Shown here: piece after piece, positions 24,272-33,067 of the stretch | How positions within the stretch are numbered: the first letter of the stretch is position 1 | Layout: each line of letters starts with the position of its first letter | Origin: an uncultured Collinsella sp. | GTDB taxonomy: Bacteria; Actinomycetota; Coriobacteriia; Coriobacteriales; Coriobacteriaceae | Direction: 5' to 3' | Length of the DNA: 64,000 nt | NCBI GenBank assembly: GCA_900540985.1 | Contig: UQIC01000001.1 | Location: forward strand, 67,862-131,861 | Translations under genes and position numbers: made by a program | The notes under the pieces: generated by a model | What the model saw: the letters and a program-made list of their open reading frames with translations, nothing else | The model's database searches: none | What the model was told of the DNA's origin: nothing

Positions 24272-25297
24272 ATGGCACAGAGCGCGAACATGGATGCGTC
24301 GGAGCTTGCACGCGATATCGCGGCCGGCCTAGCATCGGCAACGACGGCAACGGAGCGCGCGGCACTGGTGCCCGCAGAGCTCGTCGAGGCCATTCAGCAA
24401 CTAAAAACCCAACGTGACGCGGTGATCCTGGCGCACTATTACGTGGCGCCCGAGGTGCAGGCTGTGGCTGATTACGTCGGCGATAGCTTCTACCTGGCCA
24501 AGCTCGCCAAGAGCCTGCCACAGCGGACCATCGTGCTGTGCGGCGTGGAGTTTATGGGCGAGAGCGCCAAGCTGCTCAATCCCACTAAGACCGTGCTGCT
24601 GCCCGAGCCGGGCGCGGACTGTCCCATGGCTCACATGGTCAAGCGCGAGACGGTCGACGCGGCGCGCGCCGAGTACGGCGACGACCTGGCCGTGGTGTGC
24701 TACGTCAACTCCACGGTCGAGATCAAGAGCTGGAGCGACGTGTGCGTCACCAGCTCCAACGCCGTCAAGATCGTGTCCGAGCTGCCGCAGCAGCATATCC
24801 TGTTCATTCCCGACCAAAACCTGGGCCGCTTCGTAGCCGAGCAGGTGCCGCAAAAGCACGTCATCCTCAACAACGGCTACTGCCCGCGCCATCACATCAT
24901 CACCGTCGAGCAGATCGTCGACGCGACGGAGGCCCACCCCGACGCGCTCGTGCTGGCGCACCCCGAGTGCAAGGCCGACGTCCTGGCCGAGGCCGACTAC
25001 ATCGGCTCCACCGCCGGCATCATCAAGTATGCCGAGGAGTCGGACGCCAGCGAATTCATCATCGTGACGGTCCGCGGCGTGCTCTACGAGCTCGAGCGCC
25101 GCTGCCAGGGCACCGGCAAGAAGTTCTACTTCCCCGCGGTGCAGCCCACCTGCGTCAACATGGATCTCATCACGCTCGAAAAGCTCGTGCGCTGCCTGGA
25201 GACGGGCGAGGGCGAGGTGCAGATCGGCGTGTCGGACGAGGCTGCCGACCAGGCCAAACTTACGCTCGACCGTATGCTCGAGTACGCAGCACGCTAA
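24272..25297 (+). CDS. nadA: Quinolinate synthase NadA
   Basis: 341-residue [4Fe-4S] enzyme that condenses iminoaspartate with dihydroxyacetone phosphate to quinolinate. The three conserved cluster cysteines are in VVCYVNST, LAHPECKAD and QPTCVNMDL, and the substrate-binding HYYVAPEVQ and SNAVKIV motifs are present. ATG 24272 follows GAGAGGGG; a TTG one codon upstream is also possible. First gene of nadABC-niaR, downstream of the palindrome at 24187. Confidence 0.97.
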   Translation: MAQSANMDASELARDIAAGLASATTATERAALVPAELVEAIQQLKTQRDAVILAHYYVAPEVQAVADYVGDSFYLAKLAKSLPQRTIVLCGVEFMGESAKLLNPTKTVLLPEPGADCPMAHMVKRETVDAARAEYGDDLAVVCYVNSTVEIKSWSDVCVTSSNAVKIVSELPQQHILFIPDQNLGRFVAEQVPQKHVILNNGYCPRHHIITVEQIVDATEAHPDALVLAHPECKADVLAEADYIGSTAGIIKYAEESDASEFIIVTVRGVLYELERRCQGTGKKFYFPAVQPTCVNMDLITLEKLVRCLETGEGEVQIGVSDEAADQAKLTLDRMLEYAAR

Positions 25298-25354
25298 GCC
25301 AGATGTGACATGAGGGACCATCCCTTATGCCATATTACAAGGGAGAGGATTCCT

Positions 25355-26731
25355 GTGGAAACCAAGCAATACCCCGATATGGAGTGCGACGTCGTCATTG
25401 CCGGCTGCGGCGTGGCGGGCCTGTACGCAGCTCTCAACCTGCCGACGAGCACGCGCGTGATCATGCTTTCCAAGGGTGCTGTCGACGAGTGCGATTCGAT
25501 GCTCGCGCAGGGCGGCATCTGCGTACTGCCCGAGGGCTCGGACTACGATGCCTTCTTTGAGGACACCATGCACGCCGGCCACTACGAGAACCGCCGCGAG
25601 AGCGTCGACATCATGATTCGCTCGAGTCGCTCGGTCATCAACGACCTGCTGGCCATGGGCGTGGATTTTGAGCGCAGGGCTGACGGCAGCCTCGACTTTA
25701 CCCGCGAGGGCGCGCACAGCCGCCCACGCATTGCCTTCCATGCCGATATTACGGGCAAGGAGATCACGACCAAGCTGCTCCAGGCCGTTCGCAAGCTGGA
25801 CAACGTGCAGATTTTGGAGCACGTGGCCATGACCGACATCCTGACGGGCGAGCGTGATGGCGTTACGGTGTGCACCGGCGTCGTTGCCGCTCCCGTGGAC
25901 GAGGACAACTCGGTTCGTCCCGCCGACGAGCTGGCAAACGCCGCCGAGGGCGTGCATGCCGGCGAGCCGTTTAAGATCCATGCCCGCCACACGCTGTGGG
26001 CAACGGGCGGCATCGGCGGCGTATACGACCATTCGACCAACTACCCGCAGCTCACGGGCGATGCCTGCTACATTGCTCAGGAGCATGGCATTAAGATGGA
26101 GCACCTGGACTACGTGCAGATTCACCCCACGGGGCTGTTCTCGCCGCAGCCGGGCCGCACCTTCCTGATCAGCGAGAGCTGCCGCGGCGAGGGCGCGATT
26201 TTGCTTAACGCCGCCGGCGAGCGCTTTACCGATGAGCTCCAGCCGCGCGATGTGGTCGCCGCCGCTATTCGCGAGCAGATGAAGCAGGACGGCACCGAGC
26301 ACGAGTGGCTGAGCTTTGCCCCCGTCGAGCGCGACGTGGTGACCGGGCACTTTGCCAACATTCGCGCGCGCTGCCTGGAGGACGGCCGCGACATCTTGGA
26401 CGAGCCCATTCCCGTTACGCCCACGCAGCACTACTTTATGGGCGGCGTATGGGTCGACAAGGACGGCCGCACCTCGATGCCCGAGCTCTACGCAGCTGGT
26501 GAGACGGCCTGCAACGGCGTGCACGGCAAGAATCGCCTGGCTTCCAACAGCCTGCTCGAGGCGCTGGTCTGGGGTCGTCGCGCCGCGTGGTACATGCGCA
26601 CCGGCGAGTCGCTCGCAGTGGAGCAGGCGGGCGATCCCGCGCTCGATGGCCGTCATCGCGCCCTGGGCGCCGACCCTCTGGCAATCGATGATTTGGCCCG
26701 TGCCGCCGGCACGCAGGCCGTGGAGGAGTAG
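25355..26731 (+). CDS. nadB: L-aspartate oxidase NadB
   Basis: 458-residue FAD enzyme oxidising L-aspartate to iminoaspartate for NadA; in anaerobes fumarate is the likely electron acceptor. The dinucleotide-binding motif VVIAGCGVAGLYAAL is at the N terminus, the active-site region HPTGLFSPQPGRTFLISE is present, and GKNRLASNSLLEALVWG is the C-terminal flavin-contact signature. GTG 25355 is preferred because GGGAGAGG lies seven bases upstream; an ATG at 25310 has none. Four bases separate it from nadC. Confidence 0.96.
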   Translation: METKQYPDMECDVVIAGCGVAGLYAALNLPTSTRVIMLSKGAVDECDSMLAQGGICVLPEGSDYDAFFEDTMHAGHYENRRESVDIMIRSSRSVINDLLAMGVDFERRADGSLDFTREGAHSRPRIAFHADITGKEITTKLLQAVRKLDNVQILEHVAMTDILTGERDGVTVCTGVVAAPVDEDNSVRPADELANAAEGVHAGEPFKIHARHTLWATGGIGGVYDHSTNYPQLTGDACYIAQEHGIKMEHLDYVQIHPTGLFSPQPGRTFLISESCRGEGAILLNAAGERFTDELQPRDVVAAAIREQMKQDGTEHEWLSFAPVERDVVTGHFANIRARCLEDGRDILDEPIPVTPTQHYFMGGVWVDKDGRTSMPELYAAGETACNGVHGKNRLASNSLLEALVWGRRAAWYMRTGESLAVEQAGDPALDGRHRALGADPLAIDDLARAAGTQAVEE

Positions 26732-26734
26732 ACC

Positions 26735-27595
26735 ATGAATCCCATTACCATGAAGCTCGTCGTCGATGATCTGATTCTGCAGGCCCTGCGCGAGGACATC
26801 ACGTTTGAGGACGTGAGCACGGCGAGCGTGTGCCCCACGGCGCGTCCCGCCACGGTGGAGCTTATCGCCAAGGCCGACGGCATCATCGCCGGCTTGGATG
26901 TGTTTGCCCGCACCTTTGAGCTGCTGGATTCGCAGAGCTCGGTGCTGTTTGATGTCTCGGATGGCGACGAGGTGCATGCCGGCGATCACGTGGGCCAGGT
27001 GCGCGGCGACGCGCGCGTGTTGCTTTCGGGCGAGCGCGTGGCGCTCAACTACCTGCAGCGCATGAGCGGCATCGCTACCTATACACACAGCATGGCCGCG
27101 GCGCTCGAGGGAACCAAGACCGTGCTCGTCGACACGCGCAAGACCACGCCGGGCATGCGCGTGTTTGAGAAGGCGGCGGTTGAGATTGGCGGCGGCAGCA
27201 ACCACCGCTACAACCTGTCGACGGCCGTCATGCTCAAGGACAACCACATCGATGCCGCCGGTGGCGTGACGCGTGCGATTGAGATGGCGCGCGCCCATGC
27301 ATCGTTTACCACGACGGTCGAGATCGAGTGCGAGAACCTGGACATGGTGCGCGAGGCCATGGAGGCCGGCGCCGACATCATCATGTTCGACAACATGACC
27401 CACGACGATATGGCTGCCGCGATTGAACTTATCGCCGGCCGTGCCAAGACCGAGTGTTCGGGCAACGTGGATGCCAGCAATATCCGCGCGCTTGCCGACC
27501 TGGGCGTTGACTTTATTAGCTCGGGCGCCCTGACGCACTCCGCGCCGATCCTCGACCTCTCGCTTAAGCACCTGCGTCTGCTGGACGGTAAATAA
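26735..27595 (+). CDS. nadC: Nicotinate-nucleotide pyrophosphorylase NadC
   Basis: 286-residue quinolinate phosphoribosyltransferase. Signature segments: ERVALNYLQRMSGIAT, VDTRKTTPGMRVFEKAAV, GGGSNHRYNL and the final SSGALTHSAPILDLSL. Completes the de novo route to nicotinate mononucleotide. Its stop TAA shares one base with the niaR ATG, so regulator and enzyme are coupled. Confidence 0.97.
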   Translation: MNPITMKLVVDDLILQALREDITFEDVSTASVCPTARPATVELIAKADGIIAGLDVFARTFELLDSQSSVLFDVSDGDEVHAGDHVGQVRGDARVLLSGERVALNYLQRMSGIATYTHSMAAALEGTKTVLVDTRKTTPGMRVFEKAAVEIGGGSNHRYNLSTAVMLKDNHIDAAGGVTRAIEMARAHASFTTTVEIECENLDMVREAMEAGADIIMFDNMTHDDMAAAIELIAGRAKTECSGNVDASNIRALADLGVDFISSGALTHSAPILDLSLKHLRLLDGK

Positions 27596-28140
27596 TGAAC
27601 GCCCGCGAGCGTCGCCGTGCCATCATGGCCGTGCTCGAGGGGGCCAAGGGGCCCGTATCGGGCAGCGCGCTTGCCCGCGAGGTGGGTGTGAGCCGCCAGA
27701 TCGTGGTGCAGGACATCGCCCTGCTGCGCGCCGATGGGCACGATATCGTGGCGACCAACCGCGGCTACGTGCTGCAGGAGGCCCCCAGCAGCCCTGCCGT
27801 GCCTACGCGCTTGGTCAAGGTTCGCCACAGCGTGGAGCAGGCGGGCGACGAGCTTACGAGTATCGTCGATGCGGGTGGCGCCGTGCTCAACGTGATCGTC
27901 AACCATCGTGTGTACGGCAAGATCACGGCCGACCTGGACATCCGCAACCGCCGCGATGTCGAGCGCTATCTGCGCGATATCGAGAGCGGCAAGAGCTTTC
28001 CGCTGCTTACGGTGACGAGTGGCTATCACTTCCATCGCATTGCGGCGGAGGACGAACAGACCCTCGACGAGATCGAGGCGATGCTCAAGGAAAAAGGCTA
28101 CCTAGCAGACCTGATGCCCTACGAAGACGATTTGTCCTAG
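27595..28140 (+). CDS. niaR: NiaR-type repressor of NAD biosynthesis
   Basis: 181 residues: an N-terminal HTH_11 winged helix (RRAIMAVLEGAKGPVSGSAL...SRQIVVQDIALLRADGHDI) and a C-terminal 3H domain with the three conserved His regions VRHSVEQ, VNHRVYG and SGYHFHRI. Members (YrxA/NiaR) repress NAD genes when bound to nicotinate. Co-operonic with nadABC, and the palindrome before nadA is the probable operator. Confidence 0.93.
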   Translation: MNARERRRAIMAVLEGAKGPVSGSALAREVGVSRQIVVQDIALLRADGHDIVATNRGYVLQEAPSSPAVPTRLVKVRHSVEQAGDELTSIVDAGGAVLNVIVNHRVYGKITADLDIRNRRDVERYLRDIESGKSFPLLTVTSGYHFHRIAAEDEQTLDEIEAMLKEKGYLADLMPYEDDLS

Positions 28141-28157
28141 TCGACGCCGCATCTATA

Positions 28158-28224
28158 AGTTGCGGTGAAATAGTTCCTAAAATCGGCATCTAAGCCATAA
28201 AACAGGAACTATTCCACCGCAACT
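28158..28224. repeat. Palindromic intergenic repeat (AGTTGCGGTG family), copy 1
   Basis: Arms of 21 bp starting AGTTGCGGTGAAATAGTTCC (28158-28178) and mirrored at 28204-28224 with one mismatch. A close copy lies at 52970-53038. The arms are conserved and the loop is not. Confidence 0.85.
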
Positions 28225-28262
28225 GCCAAGGGTCCCGCTCCAAATTAGCTGCCCACGAATGC

Positions 28263-28302
28263 AAAAGGAGGTCTCCGCGGCGATGCGGAGGCCTCCTTTT
28301 TT
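28263..28302. terminator. Bidirectional terminator between niaR and the ferredoxin gene
   Basis: 16-bp stem AAAAGGAGGTCTCCGC / GCGGAGGCCTCCTTTT with a six-base loop and a T-run on both strands, placed between convergent genes. Confidence 0.9.
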
Positions 28303-28341
28303 GTGCACGGTGTACTTTTGAGTGTGCAAGTGGGGGAGTTG

Positions 28342-28527
28342 TTACTCCTCGACGATCTCGGTGATCGCGCCGGCGGGGCAAGCGTCCTGGCAAGCGCCAC
28401 AGGCGACGCAGGAGTCCTCGTCAGCGACGGTAGCGACGTCCTGGAGCTCCAGAACGCCAGCGGGGCAGGAGTCGACGCAAACGCCACAAGCGATGCACTC
28501 GTCGGCATCAATTACGGGATGAGCCAT
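28342..28527 (-). CDS. 2[4Fe-4S] ferredoxin
   Basis: 61-residue clostridial-type ferredoxin with two CxxCxxCxxxCP motifs, CIACGVCVDSCPAG and CVACGACQDACPAG. A low-potential electron carrier suited to hydrogenase or pyruvate:ferredoxin oxidoreductase in an anaerobe. ATG 28527 is preceded by AGAGGA; an in-frame upstream extension is not ferredoxin-like. Monocistronic. Confidence 0.95.
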   Translation of the reverse strand: MAHPVIDADECIACGVCVDSCPAGVLELQDVATVADEDSCVACGACQDACPAGAITEIVEE

Positions 28528-28750
28528 GGTAGTTTCCTCTCTGTTGACCGACGCTACAGGCGATGCGCGCCGGTTTGATTCGGGCAAAAACATACCACGG
28601 GAGCGACCGTTTGCAATACCCTCTGACCGGCATCTTCATACCGTTCGCCGAGTATGCCAAGGTTTACTAAAAAATGCGCAGGTGGGGCCGTTGAGCTGCG
28701 CAAATGTTAGCTAAAGGTGACTTGAAATATAGGGCGATTGAGCGTGCTTG

Positions 28751-28921
28751 CGGAAACCGCATCCCATTATTTTGTCGAAAAACGGGTTGCAGTTTCCGGT
28801 TAGGCCCGCTAGCGGAAAATGCGAGCCGGTATCAGCTCTCAAAACGGGATACGGTTTCCGGTTGAGCCTTCAGACGGAAACTGCGACCCGGAATCCACGC
28901 TCAAACCGGGACGAGCTTTCC
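28751..28921. repeat. Array of three GGAAA..CCCG hairpins (locus 2)
   Basis: Three consecutive hairpins: GGAAACCGCATCCC / GGGTTGCAGTTTCC, GGAAAATGCGAGCCG / CGGGATACGGTTTCC and GGAAACTGCGACCCG / CGGGACGAGCTTTCC. Loops share a GCTCTCAAAA-like 3' half. Same architecture as 3372-3543. Confidence 0.75.
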
Positions 28922-29048
28922 ACAAGGCAGCCCCAGGCGCCCCCGGACGCAAACCTCAGCCATCTCTACATAGATCTCGATAGATTTGCCGAGAACTCAA
29001 TCAGCGCATCTACCTGCGCATTTAAGAACCTAAACTCTCAGCAATAAG

Positions 29049-29075
29049 AAATCTTATATGAATTGACTTAGATTT
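29049..29075. promoter_or_regulatory. Proposed HspR operator upstream of dnaK
   Basis: AAATCTTA, 11 bases, TTAGATTT. Exactly the same half-sites and spacing occur upstream of clpB (37664-37690), and both are followed by a GTATA sequence. It does not match the classical HAIR consensus of other actinobacteria, so assignment to HspR is inference from shared context. Confidence 0.6.
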
Positions 29076-29184
29076 TGTATATTCCGGCCCATAAGGGGAT
29101 ACACTACATCCTGAAAGACAAGCCGAAGCGCCGCGCGGCAGACCGCCGAGGCGGCGCGAACGCACAAGAGAGAGGGAATTTCTA

Positions 29185-31077
29185 ATGGGCAAGATTCTTG
29201 GTATCGACCTTGGTACTACCAACTCCGCTATGGCCGTCCTCGAGGGCGGTTCTCCGACCATTATCGTGAACGCCGAGGGCGACCGCACCACCCCGTCCGT
29301 CGTGGGCTTCCGTGCCGACGGCGACCGCGTCGTGGGTAAGGCCGCTAAGAACCAGGCTGTCACCAACCCCAAGAACACCGTGTTCTCCATCAAGCGCTTC
29401 ATGGGCCGCAAGTACTCCGAGTGCACCTCCGAGATCAAGACCGTGCCGTATGAGGTCAAGGAGGGCCAGGGCGGCCGTGCCGTCGTCGACATCGAGGGCA
29501 AGGATTACACCGCCGAGCAGGTGAGCGCCATGACGCTCGCGAAGATGAAGGCCGACGCCGAGAAGTATCTGGGCGAGACCGTTACCGACGCCGTCATCAC
29601 CGTCCCGGCCTACTTCAACGACGCCCAGCGTCAGGCCACCAAGGACGCCGGTAAGATCGCCGGCCTCAACGTCAAGCGTATCGTCAACGAGCCGACCGCT
29701 GCTGCTCTTGCCTATGGCCTGGACAAGCAGGGCACCGACCAGCGCATCCTGGTCTTCGATCTGGGCGGCGGCACCTTCGATGTCTCCATCCTCGACCTCG
29801 CCGACGGCGTGTTTGAGGTTCTGTCCACCTCGGGCGACAACCACCTGGGCGGCGACGACTGGGATCAGCGCGTCATCGATTGGATGGCCGATAAGTTCCA
29901 GCAGGAGAACGGTGTCGACCTGCGTCAGGACCCCATGGCCCTGCAGCGTCTGAAGGAGGCCGCCGAGAACGCCAAGAAGGAGCTCTCCGCCGCCCAGCAG
30001 ACCACCATCAACCTGCCGTTCATTACCATGAACCAGTCCGGCCCGCTGCACCTCAACTACACGCTGACCCGTGCCGAGTTTGAGAAGATCACCCGCGACC
30101 TGCTCGAGCGCTGCAAGCAGCCTGTCACCAATGCCCTGCGCGACGCCAAGCTTAAGCTCTCCGATCTGACCGAGGTCATCCTCGTCGGCGGCTCCACCCG
30201 TATGCCCGCCGTCCAGGAGCTCGTCAAGACCATGACCGGCAAGCAGCCCAACATGTCCGTGAACCCCGACGAGGTCGTTGCCGACGGCGCTGCCGTCCAG
30301 GGCGGCGTGCTCACCGGCGACGTCGAGGGCATCCTGCTGCTCGACGTTACCCCGCTGTCGCTGGGCGTCGAGACCATGGGCGGCATCATGACCAAGATGA
30401 TCGACCGCAACACCACGATCCCGACCTCCAAGACCGAGGTCTACTCCACCGCTGCCGACAACCAGACCAGCGTCGAGATTAACGTGCTCCAGGGCGAGCG
30501 CGAGCTTGCCCGCGACAACAAGTCGCTCGGTAAGTTCCAGCTGACCGGTATCCCGGCTGCCCGCCGCGGCGTGCCGCAGATCGAGGTCACCTTCGACATC
30601 GACGCCAACGGTATCGTCAAGGTCTCCGCTAAGGACAAGGGCACCGGCAAGGAGCAGCAGATCACCATTTCCGGCTCCACTGCTCTGTCCGACGACGAAG
30701 TCGATCGTATGGTCAAGGACGCCGAGGCTCATGCCGAGGAGGACAAGAAGCAGAAGGAAGAGGTCGAGGTCCGCAACCAGACCGACAGTCTGTGCTACTC
30801 CACCGAGCAGACCCTCAACGAGCTGGGCGACAAGGTTTCCGCCGACGTGAAGTCCAAGGCCGAGGCCGCTATCGCCGACGCCAAGAAGGCGCTCGAGGGC
30901 TCTGACGTCGAGGCCATCAAGGCCGCCGGCGAGTCCCTGCAGTCCGTGGCCTACGAGCTGGCCCAGGTTGTCTATGCCGACGCTCAGCAGCAGACCGACG
31001 GTGCCGCTGGCGCCCAGCCTGCCGACGATGACGTTGTCGACGCCGACTACGAGGTTGTGGACGACGAGGACAAATAA
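29185..31077 (+). CDS. dnaK: Chaperone DnaK
   Basis: 630-residue full-length Hsp70: GIDLGTTNSAMAVLEGG, FDLGGGTFDVSILDL, VGGSTRMPAVQELV, the linker/SBD region LLLDVTPLSLGVETMGG and a complete helical lid ending in an acidic EEVDx-poor bacterial tail (DDDVVDADYEVVDDEDK). Folds nascent and stressed proteins with DnaJ and GrpE. First gene of dnaK-grpE-dnaJ-hspR. Confidence 0.99.
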   Translation: MGKILGIDLGTTNSAMAVLEGGSPTIIVNAEGDRTTPSVVGFRADGDRVVGKAAKNQAVTNPKNTVFSIKRFMGRKYSECTSEIKTVPYEVKEGQGGRAVVDIEGKDYTAEQVSAMTLAKMKADAEKYLGETVTDAVITVPAYFNDAQRQATKDAGKIAGLNVKRIVNEPTAAALAYGLDKQGTDQRILVFDLGGGTFDVSILDLADGVFEVLSTSGDNHLGGDDWDQRVIDWMADKFQQENGVDLRQDPMALQRLKEAAENAKKELSAAQQTTINLPFITMNQSGPLHLNYTLTRAEFEKITRDLLERCKQPVTNALRDAKLKLSDLTEVILVGGSTRMPAVQELVKTMTGKQPNMSVNPDEVVADGAAVQGGVLTGDVEGILLLDVTPLSLGVETMGGIMTKMIDRNTTIPTSKTEVYSTAADNQTSVEINVLQGERELARDNKSLGKFQLTGIPAARRGVPQIEVTFDIDANGIVKVSAKDKGTGKEQQITISGSTALSDDEVDRMVKDAEAHAEEDKKQKEEVEVRNQTDSLCYSTEQTLNELGDKVSADVKSKAEAAIADAKKALEGSDVEAIKAAGESLQSVAYELAQVVYADAQQQTDGAAGAQPADDDVVDADYEVVDDEDK

Positions 31078-31079
31078 TC

Positions 31080-31922
31080 ATGTCCGCCCGTAAAGCTCGC
31101 ACGGAGGCGGCCGCCGTTGGTGCCGCCCCCGTTGACTCTGAGGAGAAGGACGTGAAGATTCCCGTAGAGGCCGCAGACGTTACCGAGGCCAACGAGGCCC
31201 CGGCCGCCGAGGCTGCCGAGAACCAAGTAGAGGATTCCAACAAGGAGGCGACGATGACCGAGGACGAGATGGTGGAAGCCGCTATCCGCGCCGGTGAGGA
31301 AGCCGCCGACAACGACTTTAAGCTCAAGTTCGAGCAGGCTCAGAAAGAGCTTGCCGACGTGCGCAATGAGCTCGATGCTGCGGCAGAGGCTCAGAAGGCC
31401 GCCGAGGACAAGGCAAAGGACGCCACCGAGCGTACCGCCCGTCTGCAGGCCGACTGGGAGAACTTCCGTCGCCGCACCGCCAATGAGCGTATCGCCGAGC
31501 GCGAGCGCGCGACCGAGAAGCTCGTCACCGCGCTGCTGCCGGTGATCGACGATATCGAGCGCGCGATCGACCATGCCCGCAGTCAAGAGCTTTCCGACGA
31601 CTTTAAGCAGTTCGTCGATGGCGTTGACGCGGTACATGCCAAGCTTCTCGATGTGTTTGCGCACGAGGGCGTTGAGCCCATCGACCCCAAGGGCGAGGCG
31701 TTCGATCCGCTCGAGCATCAGGCCGTGGGTCGCGTCGAGGACGCATCGCAGTACGACGAGACCGTCAACGACGTGTACCAGAAGGGCTACCGCATGGCGG
31801 ACCGCATCCTGCGCTCCGCGATGGTGACGGTGACCTACGGTGGCGAGAAGCGCCCCGCACCGGAGCCCGAAGCGGCGCCCGAGGATGCTGCGGCCGATAC
31901 GGCCGAGAGCACCGAGGAGTAA
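31080..31922 (+). CDS. grpE: Nucleotide exchange factor GrpE (with long acidic N-terminal extension)
   Basis: 280 residues from ATG 31080, two bases after the dnaK stop. Core GrpE features: a long coiled coil (KFEQAQKELADVRNELDAAA), the segment RLQADWENFRRRTANER, LLPVIDDIERAI, and the C-terminal beta-domain ending YQKGYRMADRILRSAMVTV. The first 58 residues are acidic, Ala/Glu-rich and not part of the usual fold. An internal ATG at 31254 is preceded by AAGGAGG at ideal spacing and would give a 222-residue, normal-sized GrpE. Confidence 0.97.
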   Translation: MSARKARTEAAAVGAAPVDSEEKDVKIPVEAADVTEANEAPAAEAAENQVEDSNKEATMTEDEMVEAAIRAGEEAADNDFKLKFEQAQKELADVRNELDAAAEAQKAAEDKAKDATERTARLQADWENFRRRTANERIAERERATEKLVTALLPVIDDIERAIDHARSQELSDDFKQFVDGVDAVHAKLLDVFAHEGVEPIDPKGEAFDPLEHQAVGRVEDASQYDETVNDVYQKGYRMADRILRSAMVTVTYGGEKRPAPEPEAAPEDAAADTAESTEE

Positions 31923-31928
31923 TTGAGA

Positions 31929-31958
31929 AGGGCCCCGGGGCAACACCCGGGGCCCTTT
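31929..31958 (+). terminator. Hairpin between grpE and dnaJ
   Basis: AAGGGCCCCGGG / CCCGGGGCCCTT stem with a six-base loop, then TTC. Strong stem with a short T-tract inside the operon; it may partly terminate or protect mRNA ends. Confidence 0.65.
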
Positions 31959-32029
31959 CTGGCCTAGTGCCATATGAAAGCATGAGCCGCCGCCCGCTGG
32001 GCGGCGGGTGAAACAGGAGAGGAGCTACG

Positions 32030-32995
32030 ATGGCTGCAGGCAAAACCTTCTATGACATCCTGGGCGTATCCAAGAGCGCCTCCGACAAAGAGATCAAGAG
32101 CGCGTTTCGCAAGCTCGCGCAAAAATATCACCCCGATGCCGGCGGCGACGAGGCCAAGTTCAAGGAGATCAGCGAGGCCTACGAGACGCTTTCGGACGAG
32201 AAGAAGCGCAAAGAGTACGACCAGATGCTCATGTTTGGCGGCATGCCGGGCGCAGGCGGCGCGTATGGCGGAGGCTACGGTGCCGGCGCAGGTGCCAGCG
32301 GCTGGGGCGACATCTTCGACAGCATCTTTAGCGGCAACGGCGCCTGGGGCAGCGATTGGGGCTCGGGCTTTGCCGGGGCTGCGGGCGCTGCCGGCGCCGG
32401 CGCGGGTCGCAGCCGTGCTCGCAAGGGCGGCGACCTGTCGCTGACCGTCGATGTGACGGCCGAGGACGCGTTTCGCGGCGTGACGCACAAGGTCACCTAT
32501 CGCATTCCCTCGACAGGCGAGCAGCAGACCATTACGGTCTCGGTGCCCGCGGGCGCGGTCGACGGCGGCAAGCTACGCTACAAGCGTCGCGGCGAGTATG
32601 GCGTTGCCGGCGGCGAGCGCGGCGACCTGGTCGTGACCACGCATGTGGAGGAGCACCCGCTGTTTAAGCGCAAGGGTGCCGATGTGACCATGGAGGTGCC
32701 GATCTCGGTCTACGAGGCGGCGCTCGGCTGCACGGTTGATGTGCCCACGCCCGGCGGCGCGACGGTTCGTCTGAAGGTGCCCGCTGGCACCCAGACGGGC
32801 AAGAAGTTCCGCTTTAAGGAGATGGGTGCGCCCGACGTTAAGCACCGTGGCCGCACAGGCGCGCTGCTCGTCGAAATCAAGGTACAGGTCCCCACGAACC
32901 TGTCCGATGACGAGCGCGATGCCATGACCAAGCTGCGCGAGGCCGACACGCGCGATTATCGCGAGAAGGTCAACCGTTACAAGGCGACGTACTAG
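32030..32995 (+). CDS. dnaJ: DnaJ/CbpA-type J-domain co-chaperone
   Basis: 321 residues. N-terminal J-domain with the HPD motif in KYHPDAGGDE, a Gly/Ala-rich linker (about 70-135), and two C-terminal substrate-binding beta-domains (VTYRIPSTGEQQTITVSVP, GRTGALLVEIKVQVP). The Cys-rich zinc finger of type I DnaJ is absent, so this is a type II (CbpA/DnaJ2-like) protein, common beside hspR in actinobacteria. RBS AGGAGAGGAG. Confidence 0.95.
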   Translation: MAAGKTFYDILGVSKSASDKEIKSAFRKLAQKYHPDAGGDEAKFKEISEAYETLSDEKKRKEYDQMLMFGGMPGAGGAYGGGYGAGAGASGWGDIFDSIFSGNGAWGSDWGSGFAGAAGAAGAGAGRSRARKGGDLSLTVDVTAEDAFRGVTHKVTYRIPSTGEQQTITVSVPAGAVDGGKLRYKRRGEYGVAGGERGDLVVTTHVEEHPLFKRKGADVTMEVPISVYEAALGCTVDVPTPGGATVRLKVPAGTQTGKKFRFKEMGAPDVKHRGRTGALLVEIKVQVPTNLSDDERDAMTKLREADTRDYREKVNRYKATY

Positions 32996-33067
32996 GGCGG
33001 TCGTGGCGCACACCCGCGCCCGCGGGCTTATGATGGACGATAACGAGACGGAAAGGGGTCAGGTAGC

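Larger units (their letters stand above)
28528..29184. other. Intergenic region before dnaK
   Basis: No gene. It contains the second triple-hairpin array (28751-28921), an AT-rich stretch and the dnaK control region with the inverted repeat at 29049-29075. A weak AGAGAGAGGG ribosome site precedes dnaK. Confidence 0.7.

Noticed and set aside
25325..27571. 748-codon open frame on the minus strand opposite nadB/nadC
   Set aside because: A shadow of high-GC codon use; the plus strand encodes clear NadB and NadC, and the antisense product is low-complexity His/Ala/Gly/Arg-rich.
28751..28921. CRISPR-like appearance of the regularly spaced hairpins
   Set aside because: Only three units, each an inverted repeat with diverged arms; no identical direct repeats, no leader and no cas genes.
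29049..29075. CIRCE element before dnaK
   Set aside because: The TTAGCACTC-N9-GAGTGCTAA sequence is absent; the inverted repeat present has different half-sites and spacing.
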